This document shows, piece by piece, positions 1 to 9,548 of a DNA stretch of 62,587 nucleotides (the stretch's first letter is position 1; each line of letters starts with the position of its first letter). The DNA comes from Yoonia sp. Its GTDB lineage: Bacteria; Pseudomonadota; Alphaproteobacteria; Rhodobacterales; Rhodobacteraceae. The notes below the pieces were generated by a model. That model made no database searches. It worked only from the letters and a program-made list of their open reading frames with translations, and was not told the DNA's origin. The stretch spans positions 1-62,587 of the forward strand of contig NZ_JAFMHR010000002.1 of assembly GCF_017854415.1 (NCBI RefSeq), written 5' to 3'. The position numbers and the translations under genes were made by a program.

Positions 1-168
1 CTCGAGAATGACAGCTTGTCCGAAGATGAAATCCTGCAGATCGAAGAAGATCGCGTGCGCGCCCAAGCGGCCGCAGATTTGCGCGAGGATGACTATCAAT
101 TGGCCTATGCGATTGATATTCTCAAGGGTCTGAATGCGCTTGGTCCGACAACCGTTGCTGATCGCTGA
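1..168 (+). CDS. C-terminal fragment of a protein, possibly S41 carboxyl-terminal processing peptidase (truncated by window edge)
   Basis: Frame 1 open from base 1 to TGA at 166-168; encodes ...DDYQLAYAIDILKGLNALGPTTVADR, resembling the C-terminal tail of alphaproteobacterial CtpA-type peptidases. Confidence 0.5.
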   Translation, partial: LENDSLSEDEILQIEEDRVRAQAAADLREDDYQLAYAIDILKGLNALGPTTVADR

Positions 169-175
169 ACGTAAA

Positions 176-211
176 CTGATGTAAGGTGGGTCTCGACCCA
201 CCTTGCATCAG
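176..211. terminator. Hairpin between convergent genes
   Basis: CTGATG-T-AAGGTGGGTC / GACCCACCTT-G-CATCAG near-perfect inverted repeat directly after the stop at 168 and before the convergent gene ending at 213. Confidence 0.7.
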
Positions 212-212
212 G

Positions 213-701
213 CTAGTCGCGCGTGATCCTGACCTGCCAGCAATTGTTTTTGGCTGACCTTATATCAACGAATGCTACGTCATCGCGGGCAAGCAGCGAT
301 CTTGCATAGCCTTCAATGTCGCTCCGCGGGGTGATCTGGCCCGTGCCATAGATGATCCGTTCATCGGCCGAATACGCCTTGAGCAAATAGTCCGGTGACG
401 CGACAACCTCTGGCAGGGCAGTGCCGGCTGGCGCACAGTGATCCGCGCATAAGAAAACCGGGCCGGTTTCGGCGTAAGCATGGACAGCTTCAAACGGGCG
501 GTACGCCAGCACAAGCATCGGCTTGCCCTGCGCAATCATCCGCAAGCAACAGCGGCACGGTGCGTCACCATCACTGATCTGTTGCTCTGGCGGGTTGCCA
601 TAAACATCAGCCATTCCCGCGCGGTATTGATCGGCTGTGGCCGCAGGCATTCCTGTGAAATTGGGCATTCTAGTCTCCTTTTCAGAGACAAGATCTCGCA
701 T
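213..701 (-). CDS. DUF1203-like protein
   Basis: 162 aa ORF, possibly starting internally at MPNFTGMP; CRCCLR...VFLCADHC pattern typical of DUF1203 proteins. Confidence 0.65.
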   Translation of the reverse strand: MRDLVSEKETRMPNFTGMPAATADQYRAGMADVYGNPPEQQISDGDAPCRCCLRMIAQGKPMLVLAYRPFEAVHAYAETGPVFLCADHCAPAGTALPEVVASPDYLLKAYSADERIIYGTGQITPRSDIEGYARSLLARDDVAFVDIRSAKNNCWQVRITRD

Positions 702-746
702 GCAACTAGATCAAAGCCGACCCGAAACATGCGCCAAACATGCGCG

Positions 747-3191
747 TTAGACCTTCACGCGTTCACTTTTGGGGTCATAAAACGGCTCTAGCTGCGCTTC
801 GGCCTTGACCCACGTACCCATCACGTCGATCTCAAAACTGCTACCTAGCAGATCAGCGACGCTTTCGCCCTTACACGGCACGTAACCCATGCCAATCGCG
901 GCACCAAGGTGATGACCGTAGCCGCCGGATGTCAGAAACCCGACAGTCTTACCATCACGCACAATCGGCTCGTTGTGATAAAGCAGCGGTTCTGGATCGG
1001 TCAGCTTGAATTGGACCAACCGTTGCGCCAACCCGTCTTCGCGCTTGCGCAGAACCGCGTCGCGACCAATGAAATCAGGTTTGTCCGTTTTGACGGCAAA
1101 GCCCAAACCCGCCTCTAGGACATGATCCTCTGACGTGATGTCATGGCCGAAATGCCGGAAGCCTTTTTCCATCCGCGCGGCATCCATCATATGCATGCCA
1201 CACAGCTTCGCGCCGATTTCCTGACCTGCGCCGTGCAGAGTTTCAAACACATGTCCCGCCATGTCAGAGGACATGTAGACCTCCCACCCTAACTCGCCCA
1301 CATAGGTCACGCGGTGCACACGAGCGAGGCCCATGCCGATTTCAATCTCTTGGGCAGTGCCAAATGGATTGATGTCATTGCTGAAATCAGCAGGCGATAC
1401 CATTTCCAACAGCTTGCGGCTGTTCGGTCCCATGACAGCCAACACACCTTCGCCAGCGGTCACATCTGTGATGACAACATTGAAATCACCCTGATTGCGT
1501 TGCATCCAAACTTGATCGGCCTGACGTGTCGCGGCGGGGGTTACGACCAAATAACAGGTTTCAGAGATGCGGGTGACGGTTACGTCCGCTTCGATCCCGG
1601 CTTTGCTATTCAAAAACTGCGTGTAGACGATTTTGCCAACAGGCACGTCGTAATCGCCGCCGCCAACATAGTTCATAAAGGCCATTGCATCGCGGCCTTC
1701 GACACGGATTTTGCCGAACGACGACATGTCATACATGCCAACATTGGTGCGCACTGCCTCGACCTCACGCGCGACATTGCCAAAGAAGTTCTGACGCTTC
1801 CAAGAGTATTCGTATGCGGGTGTCTGGCCTTCGTCGGCAAACCAGTTGGCACGTTCCCAGCCCGCTAATTCACCCATAACAGCGCCTTGGTCTAAAAGCT
1901 GTTGATGAAACGGCGTGCGGCGGATACCGCGCGCTGTCGCCTTTTGGCGGAAGGGGTAGTGGTCGGCGTAAAGCAGGCCAAGCGTTTCCTTGGACCGCTC
2001 GAACAGATACGTCTTGTTACCCTGAAACGGTTGCATCCGGCTAATATCGACATCGCCCAAATCAAACGGCTTTTCGCCTGCATCCATCCATTGCGACAGC
2101 GCCATGCCAGCGCCACCAGCGGATTGGATACCGATCGAGTTAAAGCCAGCAGCGACCCATACGTTGTCCATCTCTGGCGCAAGGCCAAGGTGGTAGGCGT
2201 CGTCGGGCGTAAAGCTTTCGGGGCCGTTAAAGAACGTGTGGATGCCCGCTTCGGCGAGCATTGGCATGCGTTCAACAGCGGCCTCCAGAATGGGTTCAAA
2301 GTGATCGAAATCCTCTGGCAGTTGGTCAAATTCGAAATCGTCGGGAATTCCCTTCATCGCCCAAGGTTTGGCGTTTGGTTCAAACGCGCCCAGCAGCATT
2401 TTTCCTGCATCTTCTTTGTAGTAGGCGCATTCATCTGGCACGCGCAGAACCGGCATTTGGGTCAAGCCTTTGATCGCTTCGGTCACAATGTAAAAGTGTT
2501 CGCAGGCGTGTAGCGGCACATTCACGCCCGCCATGCGGCCAACCTCGTGGCCCCACATGCCCGCACAGTTCACGATCATGTCGCAGGTCATTGTGCCAGC
2601 CTCGCCGCCTGCTTCCCACTCTACGGACTGTACGCGGCGGCCGGACTTATTGATCTTGGTGACCTTCGTCCGCTCAGCGACAACAGCGCCATTCATGCGC
2701 GCACCTTTGGCCAGCGCGAGTGCGATATTCGCCGGATCACCCTGACCGTCCAGCGGCAGGTAAACACCAGCTTTGACGCCTTCGATGTTTAGATGCTCGT
2801 AACGGGCTTTGACTTCGTCGGGTGTAATTTCTTCGACGCCGACACCAAATGCGCGGGCCATACCCGCTTGGCGAAAAATCTCTTCTTTGCGCTCTTCAGT
2901 GAGGGCGACAGTGATTGATCCCACACGCTTAAACCCGGTCGCGACCCCTGTTTCTTGTTCCAGACTGCCATAAAGTTCCTGGCTGTATTTCGCGAGTTTG
3001 GTCATGTTTGCCGTCGCACGCAGTTGCGCGATCAGGCCTGCCGCATGCCATGTGGTGCCTGACGTCAGCTGCTTGCGTTCCAGCAACACGACATCTTTCC
3101 AGCCAAGTTTGGCCAAGTGGTAAGCAACGGAACAACCGATAACACCACCGCCAATAATGACAACGCGTGCGTGATGAGGAAGTGTGGCCAT
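747..3191 (-). CDS. FAD-dependent oxidoreductase, dimethylglycine/sarcosine dehydrogenase-like, with C-terminal GcvT domain
   Basis: 814 aa; N-terminal VVIIGGGVIGCSVAYHLAKLGW dinucleotide-binding motif; C-terminal aminomethyltransferase-like region. Confidence 0.9.
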   Translation of the reverse strand: MATLPHHARVVIIGGGVIGCSVAYHLAKLGWKDVVLLERKQLTSGTTWHAAGLIAQLRATANMTKLAKYSQELYGSLEQETGVATGFKRVGSITVALTEERKEEIFRQAGMARAFGVGVEEITPDEVKARYEHLNIEGVKAGVYLPLDGQGDPANIALALAKGARMNGAVVAERTKVTKINKSGRRVQSVEWEAGGEAGTMTCDMIVNCAGMWGHEVGRMAGVNVPLHACEHFYIVTEAIKGLTQMPVLRVPDECAYYKEDAGKMLLGAFEPNAKPWAMKGIPDDFEFDQLPEDFDHFEPILEAAVERMPMLAEAGIHTFFNGPESFTPDDAYHLGLAPEMDNVWVAAGFNSIGIQSAGGAGMALSQWMDAGEKPFDLGDVDISRMQPFQGNKTYLFERSKETLGLLYADHYPFRQKATARGIRRTPFHQQLLDQGAVMGELAGWERANWFADEGQTPAYEYSWKRQNFFGNVAREVEAVRTNVGMYDMSSFGKIRVEGRDAMAFMNYVGGGDYDVPVGKIVYTQFLNSKAGIEADVTVTRISETCYLVVTPAATRQADQVWMQRNQGDFNVVITDVTAGEGVLAVMGPNSRKLLEMVSPADFSNDINPFGTAQEIEIGMGLARVHRVTYVGELGWEVYMSSDMAGHVFETLHGAGQEIGAKLCGMHMMDAARMEKGFRHFGHDITSEDHVLEAGLGFAVKTDKPDFIGRDAVLRKREDGLAQRLVQFKLTDPEPLLYHNEPIVRDGKTVGFLTSGGYGHHLGAAIGMGYVPCKGESVADLLGSSFEIDVMGTWVKAEAQLEPFYDPKSERVKV

Positions 3192-3285
3192 GACGGGAGA
3201 GTCCTTTAAGCGAGTACTAAGCGTAATATGCCAGAAGCGTTGCTAATATAGTGCGTAAAATGCGTCACTTTTGGCGCAAAAAGTA

Positions 3286-4230
3286 CTATTTTGGACGACC
3301 TTTCTTGCGGGCAGCATTTGGCGTCATGCCAAAGGCTTGGCGGTAGATTGTGGTAAAGCCGCTCGGAAATCCACAGGCCAATCCGATTTCGTTAATCCGC
3401 ATATCGGTATTGAGCAGGAGATTGTTCGCCTTGTTCAAGCGCAGCCCGCGATAATAGCCGTTTGGCGTGGTATTCATCATCCCGTTGAATTTACGCTCTA
3501 GCGAACGTTTGGAAAGCTGCGCTTGGGCGGCAATTTCGCTGATGGGCAGCGGGAACTCCAGATTATCTTGCATCAATGCAACGGCCGCATCTAACCCCGG
3601 ATCACCTGTCACGGTCACAGCCTGCCCCGAAAAAGGCTGAAGGGTATTGAAATGCCGGATACGCTCGTGCAGCAAAATAGCGGTCACCGTTGTCATGGTG
3701 CTGGCAGAAGCGTGCTGGCTGGCAATCGCAAGGACAATATCGAACGTTGCCCCCATACCCGCGCAAGTGATGATTGCTCCGCGATCAACGGCAAGCGTGG
3801 CTTTGGTATCAAATAGGCCCAAACGCTCCATCAATACGGTCCGGTTTTCCCAATGGGTTGTATGTCCATCAAGGGCATTTTCGTGCTCGGAAATATAGCG
3901 CGCCGCAGCCTCTGACAGCAGTACAACACGGGCCTGCCTGCTTGTGTAATTCCCAATTGCGCTGCCAAGCGATAATGCCGGAAGGGCCGGATCGGCATTA
4001 CCTAAAACAAACAGGTAATCTGCATCTGGACGAAGCGGCAAGGGCGTCGTTTCAACGTGAACGGCGCTGCTTGCGCTAATCATCCCCCCATGTGCCGACC
4101 GCACGGACCACGTGAAAACCGGGGTGGTGTTGATCCGGTTGGCAAGGCGTAGAACTTCGACAATTCCTGCGAATTCGGTGAGGATAAAATCCTCAGCGAC
4201 GTAGATGTCAAAGTTCCAGACTGTTTTCAT
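3286..4230 (-). CDS. GlxA-family (DJ-1/PfpI N-terminal, AraC-type C-terminal) transcriptional regulator
   Basis: 314 aa; C-terminal AraC HTH (ISEIAAQAQLSKRSLERKF...NEIGLACGFPSGFTTIYRQAFGMTPNAAR); ATGA overlap with upstream gene. Confidence 0.88.
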   Translation of the reverse strand: MKTVWNFDIYVAEDFILTEFAGIVEVLRLANRINTTPVFTWSVRSAHGGMISASSAVHVETTPLPLRPDADYLFVLGNADPALPALSLGSAIGNYTSRQARVVLLSEAAARYISEHENALDGHTTHWENRTVLMERLGLFDTKATLAVDRGAIITCAGMGATFDIVLAIASQHASASTMTTVTAILLHERIRHFNTLQPFSGQAVTVTGDPGLDAAVALMQDNLEFPLPISEIAAQAQLSKRSLERKFNGMMNTTPNGYYRGLRLNKANNLLLNTDMRINEIGLACGFPSGFTTIYRQAFGMTPNAARKKGRPK

Positions 4231-5105
4231 GGCGCTACAATGCGGTGTCCAGCAGAGGTGATCGTTTCGGCCATTCTAGCAATATGTGCGGGGCCAACTT
4301 CACAGCACCCACCAACGATGGTTGCACCTTGGTCGATCCACTTCATCGCAAACGCGGCATATGCATCCGGACCAAGGTCTTGGCGTGCACTCAGCGCATC
4401 AACAGTTGGTTTGTCTTCCAGAAACGCGTCAGTAATCTTGGTAAAGCCATTCGCATAGGCGCCAAACGGCAAGTTCCCCTTTGCCAGCACATCCATCGAC
4501 GCGGTTATCGCCTCGGGCAATGCGCAATTTATCAAGATCGCAGTGGCCTTTTGTGCAATTGGCAACACGTCCGTCAACAACTCGCCGGATCGCAGGCGCG
4601 TGCCATCGACGTCATCGACCGTCAGCGATAGCCAAACTGGTTTGCCTGTCGCCGTCGCCGCATCAAGGACGGCTTTGGCGTGGTCGATGGAGGCCACAGT
4701 TTCACACAGGATCAAGTCGACATGCGGTGCAATGATCGATGCAATTTCGGCATAAAGAGGCAGTGCGGTTTCATAGGGCGGGTGAATGTCGGGCCGGAAA
4801 GACGCAATCAAGGGACCGATGGACCCTGCAAGAACGCCCATGCCTTCGGCCTCTTTCAAAGCGGCCATATGCAGTTCCAAGAACTGACCTTCGAGGCCAG
4901 TACCTTCCAACCGGTCGTGATGAATTGTGTAAGTGTTGGTCGTGTGGACGGTCGCGCCCGCTTTGCGGTAATCAGCATGTACAGAAGCCACCATGCCGGG
5001 GTGATCAATCATCACTTGTGTGGACCACAGCGGTGTTGGGCTATCGCCTGCACGGCGAACCAATTCTTGGCCCATGCTGCCGTCTAAAAGGATGATATCA
5101 GTCAT
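4227..5105 (-). CDS. Homocysteine S-methyltransferase / BHMT-like protein
   Basis: 292 aa; DGSMGQEL start, ...LINCALPEAI..., GATIVGGCCEVGPAHI zinc-binding GGCC motif. Confidence 0.88.
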   Translation of the reverse strand: MTDIILLDGSMGQELVRRAGDSPTPLWSTQVMIDHPGMVASVHADYRKAGATVHTTNTYTIHHDRLEGTGLEGQFLELHMAALKEAEGMGVLAGSIGPLIASFRPDIHPPYETALPLYAEIASIIAPHVDLILCETVASIDHAKAVLDAATATGKPVWLSLTVDDVDGTRLRSGELLTDVLPIAQKATAILINCALPEAITASMDVLAKGNLPFGAYANGFTKITDAFLEDKPTVDALSARQDLGPDAYAAFAMKWIDQGATIVGGCCEVGPAHIARMAETITSAGHRIVAP

Positions 5106-5557
5106 GGGTAGATCGCTCCGAATTTGGCTTTGTAGGTCGCGATCATCTCGGCCTCGGTTGCGCCGTCGTCGTAGGGCGGTGTCCAGATTTCGCTGGCCGA
5201 ATGGATGTTAATCTCGACAAAGGATTGGATGCGTTTAGCCAAACCGCCAAATACATCAAGCCAAATCGGATGTTGGGCTTTGAACCAGTCCGACCCTTTG
5301 GGGTGCAAAACGGAGGTTCCTGCAACGCGGACTGCTTTGCGTTTGAAAGGATCGATAAAGTTTACCTCGACAGCGGGGTTCGCCATCAGATTGCGGCGCG
5401 TACCCGGTGAGCGGATATCGCTATACGCAATCCGGTGATCGTCCAGCACTAAGAAGGTCCCTTTGGGCGACACTGCAGGCGCACCATCCGAAGTCACCGA
5501 CGCCACGAACCCCAAGGGGAACGCAGCGATCAGGTCTTTCATCGGTGCCGTTAGCAT
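5102..5557 (-). CDS. Pyridoxamine 5'-phosphate oxidase family protein
   Basis: ORF 5102..5590; ATG at 5557 forms an ATGA overlap with the stop of the upstream FAD gene; GFVASVTSDGAPAVSPKGTFLVLDDHRIAYSD PPOX pattern. Confidence 0.82.
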   Translation of the reverse strand: MLTAPMKDLIAAFPLGFVASVTSDGAPAVSPKGTFLVLDDHRIAYSDIRSPGTRRNLMANPAVEVNFIDPFKRKAVRVAGTSVLHPKGSDWFKAQHPIWLDVFGGLAKRIQSFVEINIHSASEIWTPPYDDGATEAEMIATYKAKFGAIYP

Positions 5558-8010
5558 CACGCACGGATGCGTTCGTTTGTTGGATCCCAAAGCGGTTGTT
5601 CCTCTTGCACCGTTGCGGGATAGCGTATCCCGTAGATATCAATCGCAACTTTGGTGCCGGGCACAGCAAGATCTGCGCGCAGCATGCCCAATGCGATGGA
5701 TTTATCAACGCGGTAGCCCCATCCGCCGGATGTGGTTTCGCCCGCAACTGTGTCACCTGCCCAGATCGTTGACATATAAGGTGCGTCCGAAGGGCCATGT
5801 TCGTCCAGTGTCAGTGTAACAAAACGCTTGGCCACACCTGCCTGCTTTTCAGATAGCAATGCGGCCTTGCCCGGGAAGTCCTGCGGTTTGTCGAGCTTGA
5901 TAAACCGCTCTAGTCCGCCTTCAAGCATGGAATAATCCGTGCTCAGATCGCCTTTCCAAGCGCGGTAGCCCTTTTCAATGCGCAGCGCGTTTAGGGCAAA
6001 CATACCAAACGGCACAGCCCCTGCACCAAGGACCGCATCATAAAGCGCAGGCATATTGGCATTGGCCGCATGAATTTCCCAACCCAGTTCGCCTGCAAAG
6101 CTGACACGGGCCAAGGCGCAATCAACGCCTGCAACTTTTGCTGGTTGATGGCTAAGCCAACCAGTTGAAAGGTCCGCCTCAGTTCCAAGTGCTTCAAACA
6201 GGTCGCGCGACTTAGGGCCAGTCACAATTAGAGTTGAATACTCTGTGGTGTGGTCAGTCAGCGTCAGCCCCACTGGCAGCGCGTCATTCAGCACTTCAAA
6301 ATCATGCCATTGCGCAGAGGCGGCTGTGATCAGCGTAAAGAAGTCGTCAGCATGCCGCATCACGGACATCTCTGTCAGAATACGCCCACGGTCGTCTGCG
6401 AAATAAGCCAGGTTCATGCGGCCAATTTTCGGCAAAGCGCCAGTGATCCGGCCACGCAAGAATTCAGCGGCGCCATCGCCAGACAGATTGAAACGTGAAA
6501 AGCCGGGCAGGTCCAAAACGCCGACACCATCGCGGACAGCTTCGCACTCTTCTTTGACGCGTGGTTGCCATGGCCCTGCGCGATCCCAAGTCTCTGTCGC
6601 TTCAAGTGAGGTGTCATCGCCGTGTTTTGCAAACCAGTTTGCACGTTCCCAACCGTTATAAGCACCCATCTGACCGCCGAGTTCGCGGACTTTGGCGTGA
6701 ACAGGTGACAGTTTTTTGTCACGTCCTGCGGGCCATGCTTTGTGCGGGAAATGCATGCCGTATTCGTGGCCGTAGGTTTCCAACGCCTTTGACAGGCAAT
6801 GGTCATGATCGGTGTAGTCGGTATAGCGGCGTGGATCGACAGCCCACATGTCCCACTCGGTTTGGCCGTCCACGATCCACTCGGCTGCGACTTTGCCCGC
6901 GCCACCGCCTTGGGTGATGCCAAAGGTAAAGACGCACGCCTCGAACGCGTTTTTCACACCGGGCATCGGGCCAACCAGGGGCAGGCCGTCAGGCGCATAA
7001 GGGATCGGGCCGTTGATAATTCGGCCAACGCCAGCAGTGCCAAGGATAGGCACACGTGCCATCGCATCCTCAATATACCACTCCAACCGTTCCAGGTCGT
7101 CAGGGTAAAGCTGAAAGCTGAAATCATCCGGCTGGGGGTCGTCGGGAGTGACCCAATGGGCCTTGCAGTTCCGCTCGTAGGGGCCAAGGTTCAGGCCGTT
7201 TTTGTCTTGCCGCAGGTAATAGGACGAATCTACATCGCGCAGCAGTGGAACTTTGCTGCCGTTCTTGTCCGTCCACGCCTTCAGTTCTGGAATCTCATCG
7301 GTCAGGAAATACTGGTGTGACATCGTAACCATCGGCACGGTGCGCCCACCATATGGTTTAAACCACTCGCCCACGCGCTGGGCGCAATAGCCTGCAGCAT
7401 TCACAACCTTTTCGCAGTCAATATCACCCTTTTCGGTATGCACTGTCCACGTACCGTTCGGATGCTGGGTCACACCCGTCGCGCCGCAGAAACGTTCGAT
7501 CTTGGCACCCATTTGGCGCGCACCTTTGGCAAGCGCTTGTGTCAACTGAGCGGGATCAATATCGCCGTCATCGGGGTCGTAGAGCGTACCTTCTAGGTCG
7601 TGGGTTTCAAGGAACGGATACATTTCCTGCGCTTCGTCCGGCGTCATCATTTTCAGGTTCAGGCCCTGATAATTCGCCATGCTCATCGCGCGAGAAAATT
7701 CTTGGACACGTTCTTTGGAATGCGCCAGCCGGATCGATCCGGTGACGTGATAGTTCATTGGATAATCGACCTCTTCTGCCAACCCTTTGTAAAGGCCAAG
7801 CGAATAACGCTGCATGTTCATTATGGCCCAAGAGGTGCTGAATGACGGGCAGTTTCCGGCGGCATGCCACGTCGATCCGGCGGTCAATTCGTTCTTTTCT
7901 AGCAGAACGCAATCGGTCCAGCCCTTTTTGGCGAGGTGATAGAGGGTTGATACCCCCACAACACCGCCACCAATAATCACAACCCGTGCAGTCTTTGGGA
8001 AATCAGCCAT
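5557..8010 (-). CDS. FAD-dependent oxidoreductase, dimethylglycine dehydrogenase-like with GcvT domain
   Basis: 817 aa; VVIIGGGVVGVSTLYHLAKKGW motif; same architecture as 747..3191. Confidence 0.92.
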   Translation of the reverse strand: MADFPKTARVVIIGGGVVGVSTLYHLAKKGWTDCVLLEKNELTAGSTWHAAGNCPSFSTSWAIMNMQRYSLGLYKGLAEEVDYPMNYHVTGSIRLAHSKERVQEFSRAMSMANYQGLNLKMMTPDEAQEMYPFLETHDLEGTLYDPDDGDIDPAQLTQALAKGARQMGAKIERFCGATGVTQHPNGTWTVHTEKGDIDCEKVVNAAGYCAQRVGEWFKPYGGRTVPMVTMSHQYFLTDEIPELKAWTDKNGSKVPLLRDVDSSYYLRQDKNGLNLGPYERNCKAHWVTPDDPQPDDFSFQLYPDDLERLEWYIEDAMARVPILGTAGVGRIINGPIPYAPDGLPLVGPMPGVKNAFEACVFTFGITQGGGAGKVAAEWIVDGQTEWDMWAVDPRRYTDYTDHDHCLSKALETYGHEYGMHFPHKAWPAGRDKKLSPVHAKVRELGGQMGAYNGWERANWFAKHGDDTSLEATETWDRAGPWQPRVKEECEAVRDGVGVLDLPGFSRFNLSGDGAAEFLRGRITGALPKIGRMNLAYFADDRGRILTEMSVMRHADDFFTLITAASAQWHDFEVLNDALPVGLTLTDHTTEYSTLIVTGPKSRDLFEALGTEADLSTGWLSHQPAKVAGVDCALARVSFAGELGWEIHAANANMPALYDAVLGAGAVPFGMFALNALRIEKGYRAWKGDLSTDYSMLEGGLERFIKLDKPQDFPGKAALLSEKQAGVAKRFVTLTLDEHGPSDAPYMSTIWAGDTVAGETTSGGWGYRVDKSIALGMLRADLAVPGTKVAIDIYGIRYPATVQEEQPLWDPTNERIRA

Positions 8011-8021
8011 GTCTTCGCCTT

Positions 8022-8408
8022 CTAGTCTGGGATGTGCGGGGCATCATCCGGAATGGTGTAATAATCGCCGCAATCGGCGGTATAGATATGCTTACCAGCC
8101 CGCATCTGCGTCGGCAGGTCAAGGCAACCTGCGGCAATGGCTATGTGATTTGCGCCATTCGGCTGATAAAAAAGGCTTGATCCGCAAAGTTTGCAGAATC
8201 CACGTCTGCTGGTTGGGGATGACCGATACCACGCCAACCCGATGTCTTTGGTGAATATCACATCCGAAAAATCGGCGCGGGTTGCAGCCCAGTAATGCCC
8301 GCTGGTGCGGCGGCATTGGCTGCAATGGCAAAAGGTGACTGTATCGCGGATGTGTGCCACCTCAAAAGCGACCGCTGCGCATTCGCATCGTCCCTGTATG
8401 GTTTGCAT
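8022..8408 (-). CDS. GFA (glutathione-dependent formaldehyde-activating enzyme-like) family protein
   Basis: 128 aa; GRCECAAVAFEV, TFCHCSQCRRTSG and FCKLCGSSLFY cysteine motifs. Confidence 0.88.
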   Translation of the reverse strand: MQTIQGRCECAAVAFEVAHIRDTVTFCHCSQCRRTSGHYWAATRADFSDVIFTKDIGLAWYRSSPTSRRGFCKLCGSSLFYQPNGANHIAIAAGCLDLPTQMRAGKHIYTADCGDYYTIPDDAPHIPD

Positions 8409-8417
8409 GAATTCGCC

Positions 8418-8984
8418 TTAGTAAACCGGGGGCGAAATAACCCAGATAATTTCACAAGGTTCATCGTAGGGGTTCGCCCATTGAAATTGCTGCCCGCGCA
8501 AGCGAAAGCTATCGCCGGCCGCAAGAACAAACTTATCGCCATCAACGCTGATGTGGAAGCGACCTTTAGTGAGATAGCAAACCTCTTGGGTTGGGCGCGT
8601 CAGCGGTTCGGTAAGCCGTGAGTGTGGGGCGAAAGTCGAAATTAGAACTTCGAAATCATCTGTCAGGTCGGGCGACAAAAGTTCCTCGAACATACCGTCA
8701 GTACGACTCCCGATTGGGCGGCGCTTACCGGCGCGCACGACTGTGCCCTCTTCACCGTCCTGCGCGATGGGACGCAAAAAGCTGGTCAACGACACGTCCA
8801 ACACTGTGGCTATGCGTCCGAGATCATTGATGCTGGGTTGAGACTTGTTACGTTCTACTTGGCTGAGCCATCCGACAGAGCGGCCCAATGCGCCAGCAAG
8901 CTGTACCAGCGTCATTTTGCGGGATTTGCGCAATGACCTGATATCCACCCCAAGTGATGGCACGATGCGGATGCTATCGGGCAT
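8418..8984 (-). CDS. XRE-family HTH regulator with C-terminal cupin domain
   Basis: 188 aa; MTLVQLAGALGRSVGWLSQVERNKSQPSINDLGRIA HTH; cupin C-terminus. Confidence 0.88.
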   Translation of the reverse strand: MPDSIRIVPSLGVDIRSLRKSRKMTLVQLAGALGRSVGWLSQVERNKSQPSINDLGRIATVLDVSLTSFLRPIAQDGEEGTVVRAGKRRPIGSRTDGMFEELLSPDLTDDFEVLISTFAPHSRLTEPLTRPTQEVCYLTKGRFHISVDGDKFVLAAGDSFRLRGQQFQWANPYDEPCEIIWVISPPVY

Positions 8985-9080
8985 AATTAACCCGTGAATA
9001 ATTTATTGCACATTTCATAAATACCAACCTTTTCATATACTAATCCATCAATAAAATCCGTGGCTTCCATTGTTGACACC

Positions 9081-9539
9081 TTACGGTTGTCTTTCAAAGA
9101 CGTTTTCCAAAATAATCCCAAGACGGTCTGCATCTTCTTGCGTAAAGATATCGGGCTGATCGCTGTCGATATCAAAAACTGCAATCAAATTACCGTCCGA
9201 ATTGAACACGGGCAAGACCAGCTCCGATTGGGTGCTGCTTGCGCAAGCGATATGGCCAGTGAACGCATTGACGTCAGGCACCAGCTGCACTTTTTGCGTG
9301 CGCGCCGCTGCGCCGCAAACCCCGCGTTCAAATGGAATGACAAGGCAGCCATGCCCGCCTTGGTATGGTCCGATCTTTAACGTTTCCGGCGCGGTCACGC
9401 GGTAAAATCCGGTCCAGTCAAAACGGCTATCTGCGTGATGCACTTCGCAAGCGACGGTTGCCATCAGGGCCACCTGATCATCTTCGCCCTCAGTCAGGGC
9501 GGTAATCGACTTGGCTAGGTCATCGTAGTTTACGTGCAT
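9081..9539 (-). CDS. GAF-domain protein, free methionine-R-sulfoxide reductase-like
   Basis: 152 aa; DWTGFYRV...GPYQGGHGCLVIPFERGVCGAAART...VFDIDSDQPDIF matches the fRMsr family pattern. Confidence 0.82.
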   Translation of the reverse strand: MHVNYDDLAKSITALTEGEDDQVALMATVACEVHHADSRFDWTGFYRVTAPETLKIGPYQGGHGCLVIPFERGVCGAAARTQKVQLVPDVNAFTGHIACASSTQSELVLPVFNSDGNLIAVFDIDSDQPDIFTQEDADRLGIILENVFERQP

Positions 9540-9548
9540 CTTGGATCC

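Noticed and set aside
1314-2513. Plus-strand ORFs opposite the FAD oxidoreductase (1314..1868, 1902..2513)
   Set aside because: No recognisable motifs; antisense shadow ORFs of a strongly supported gene.
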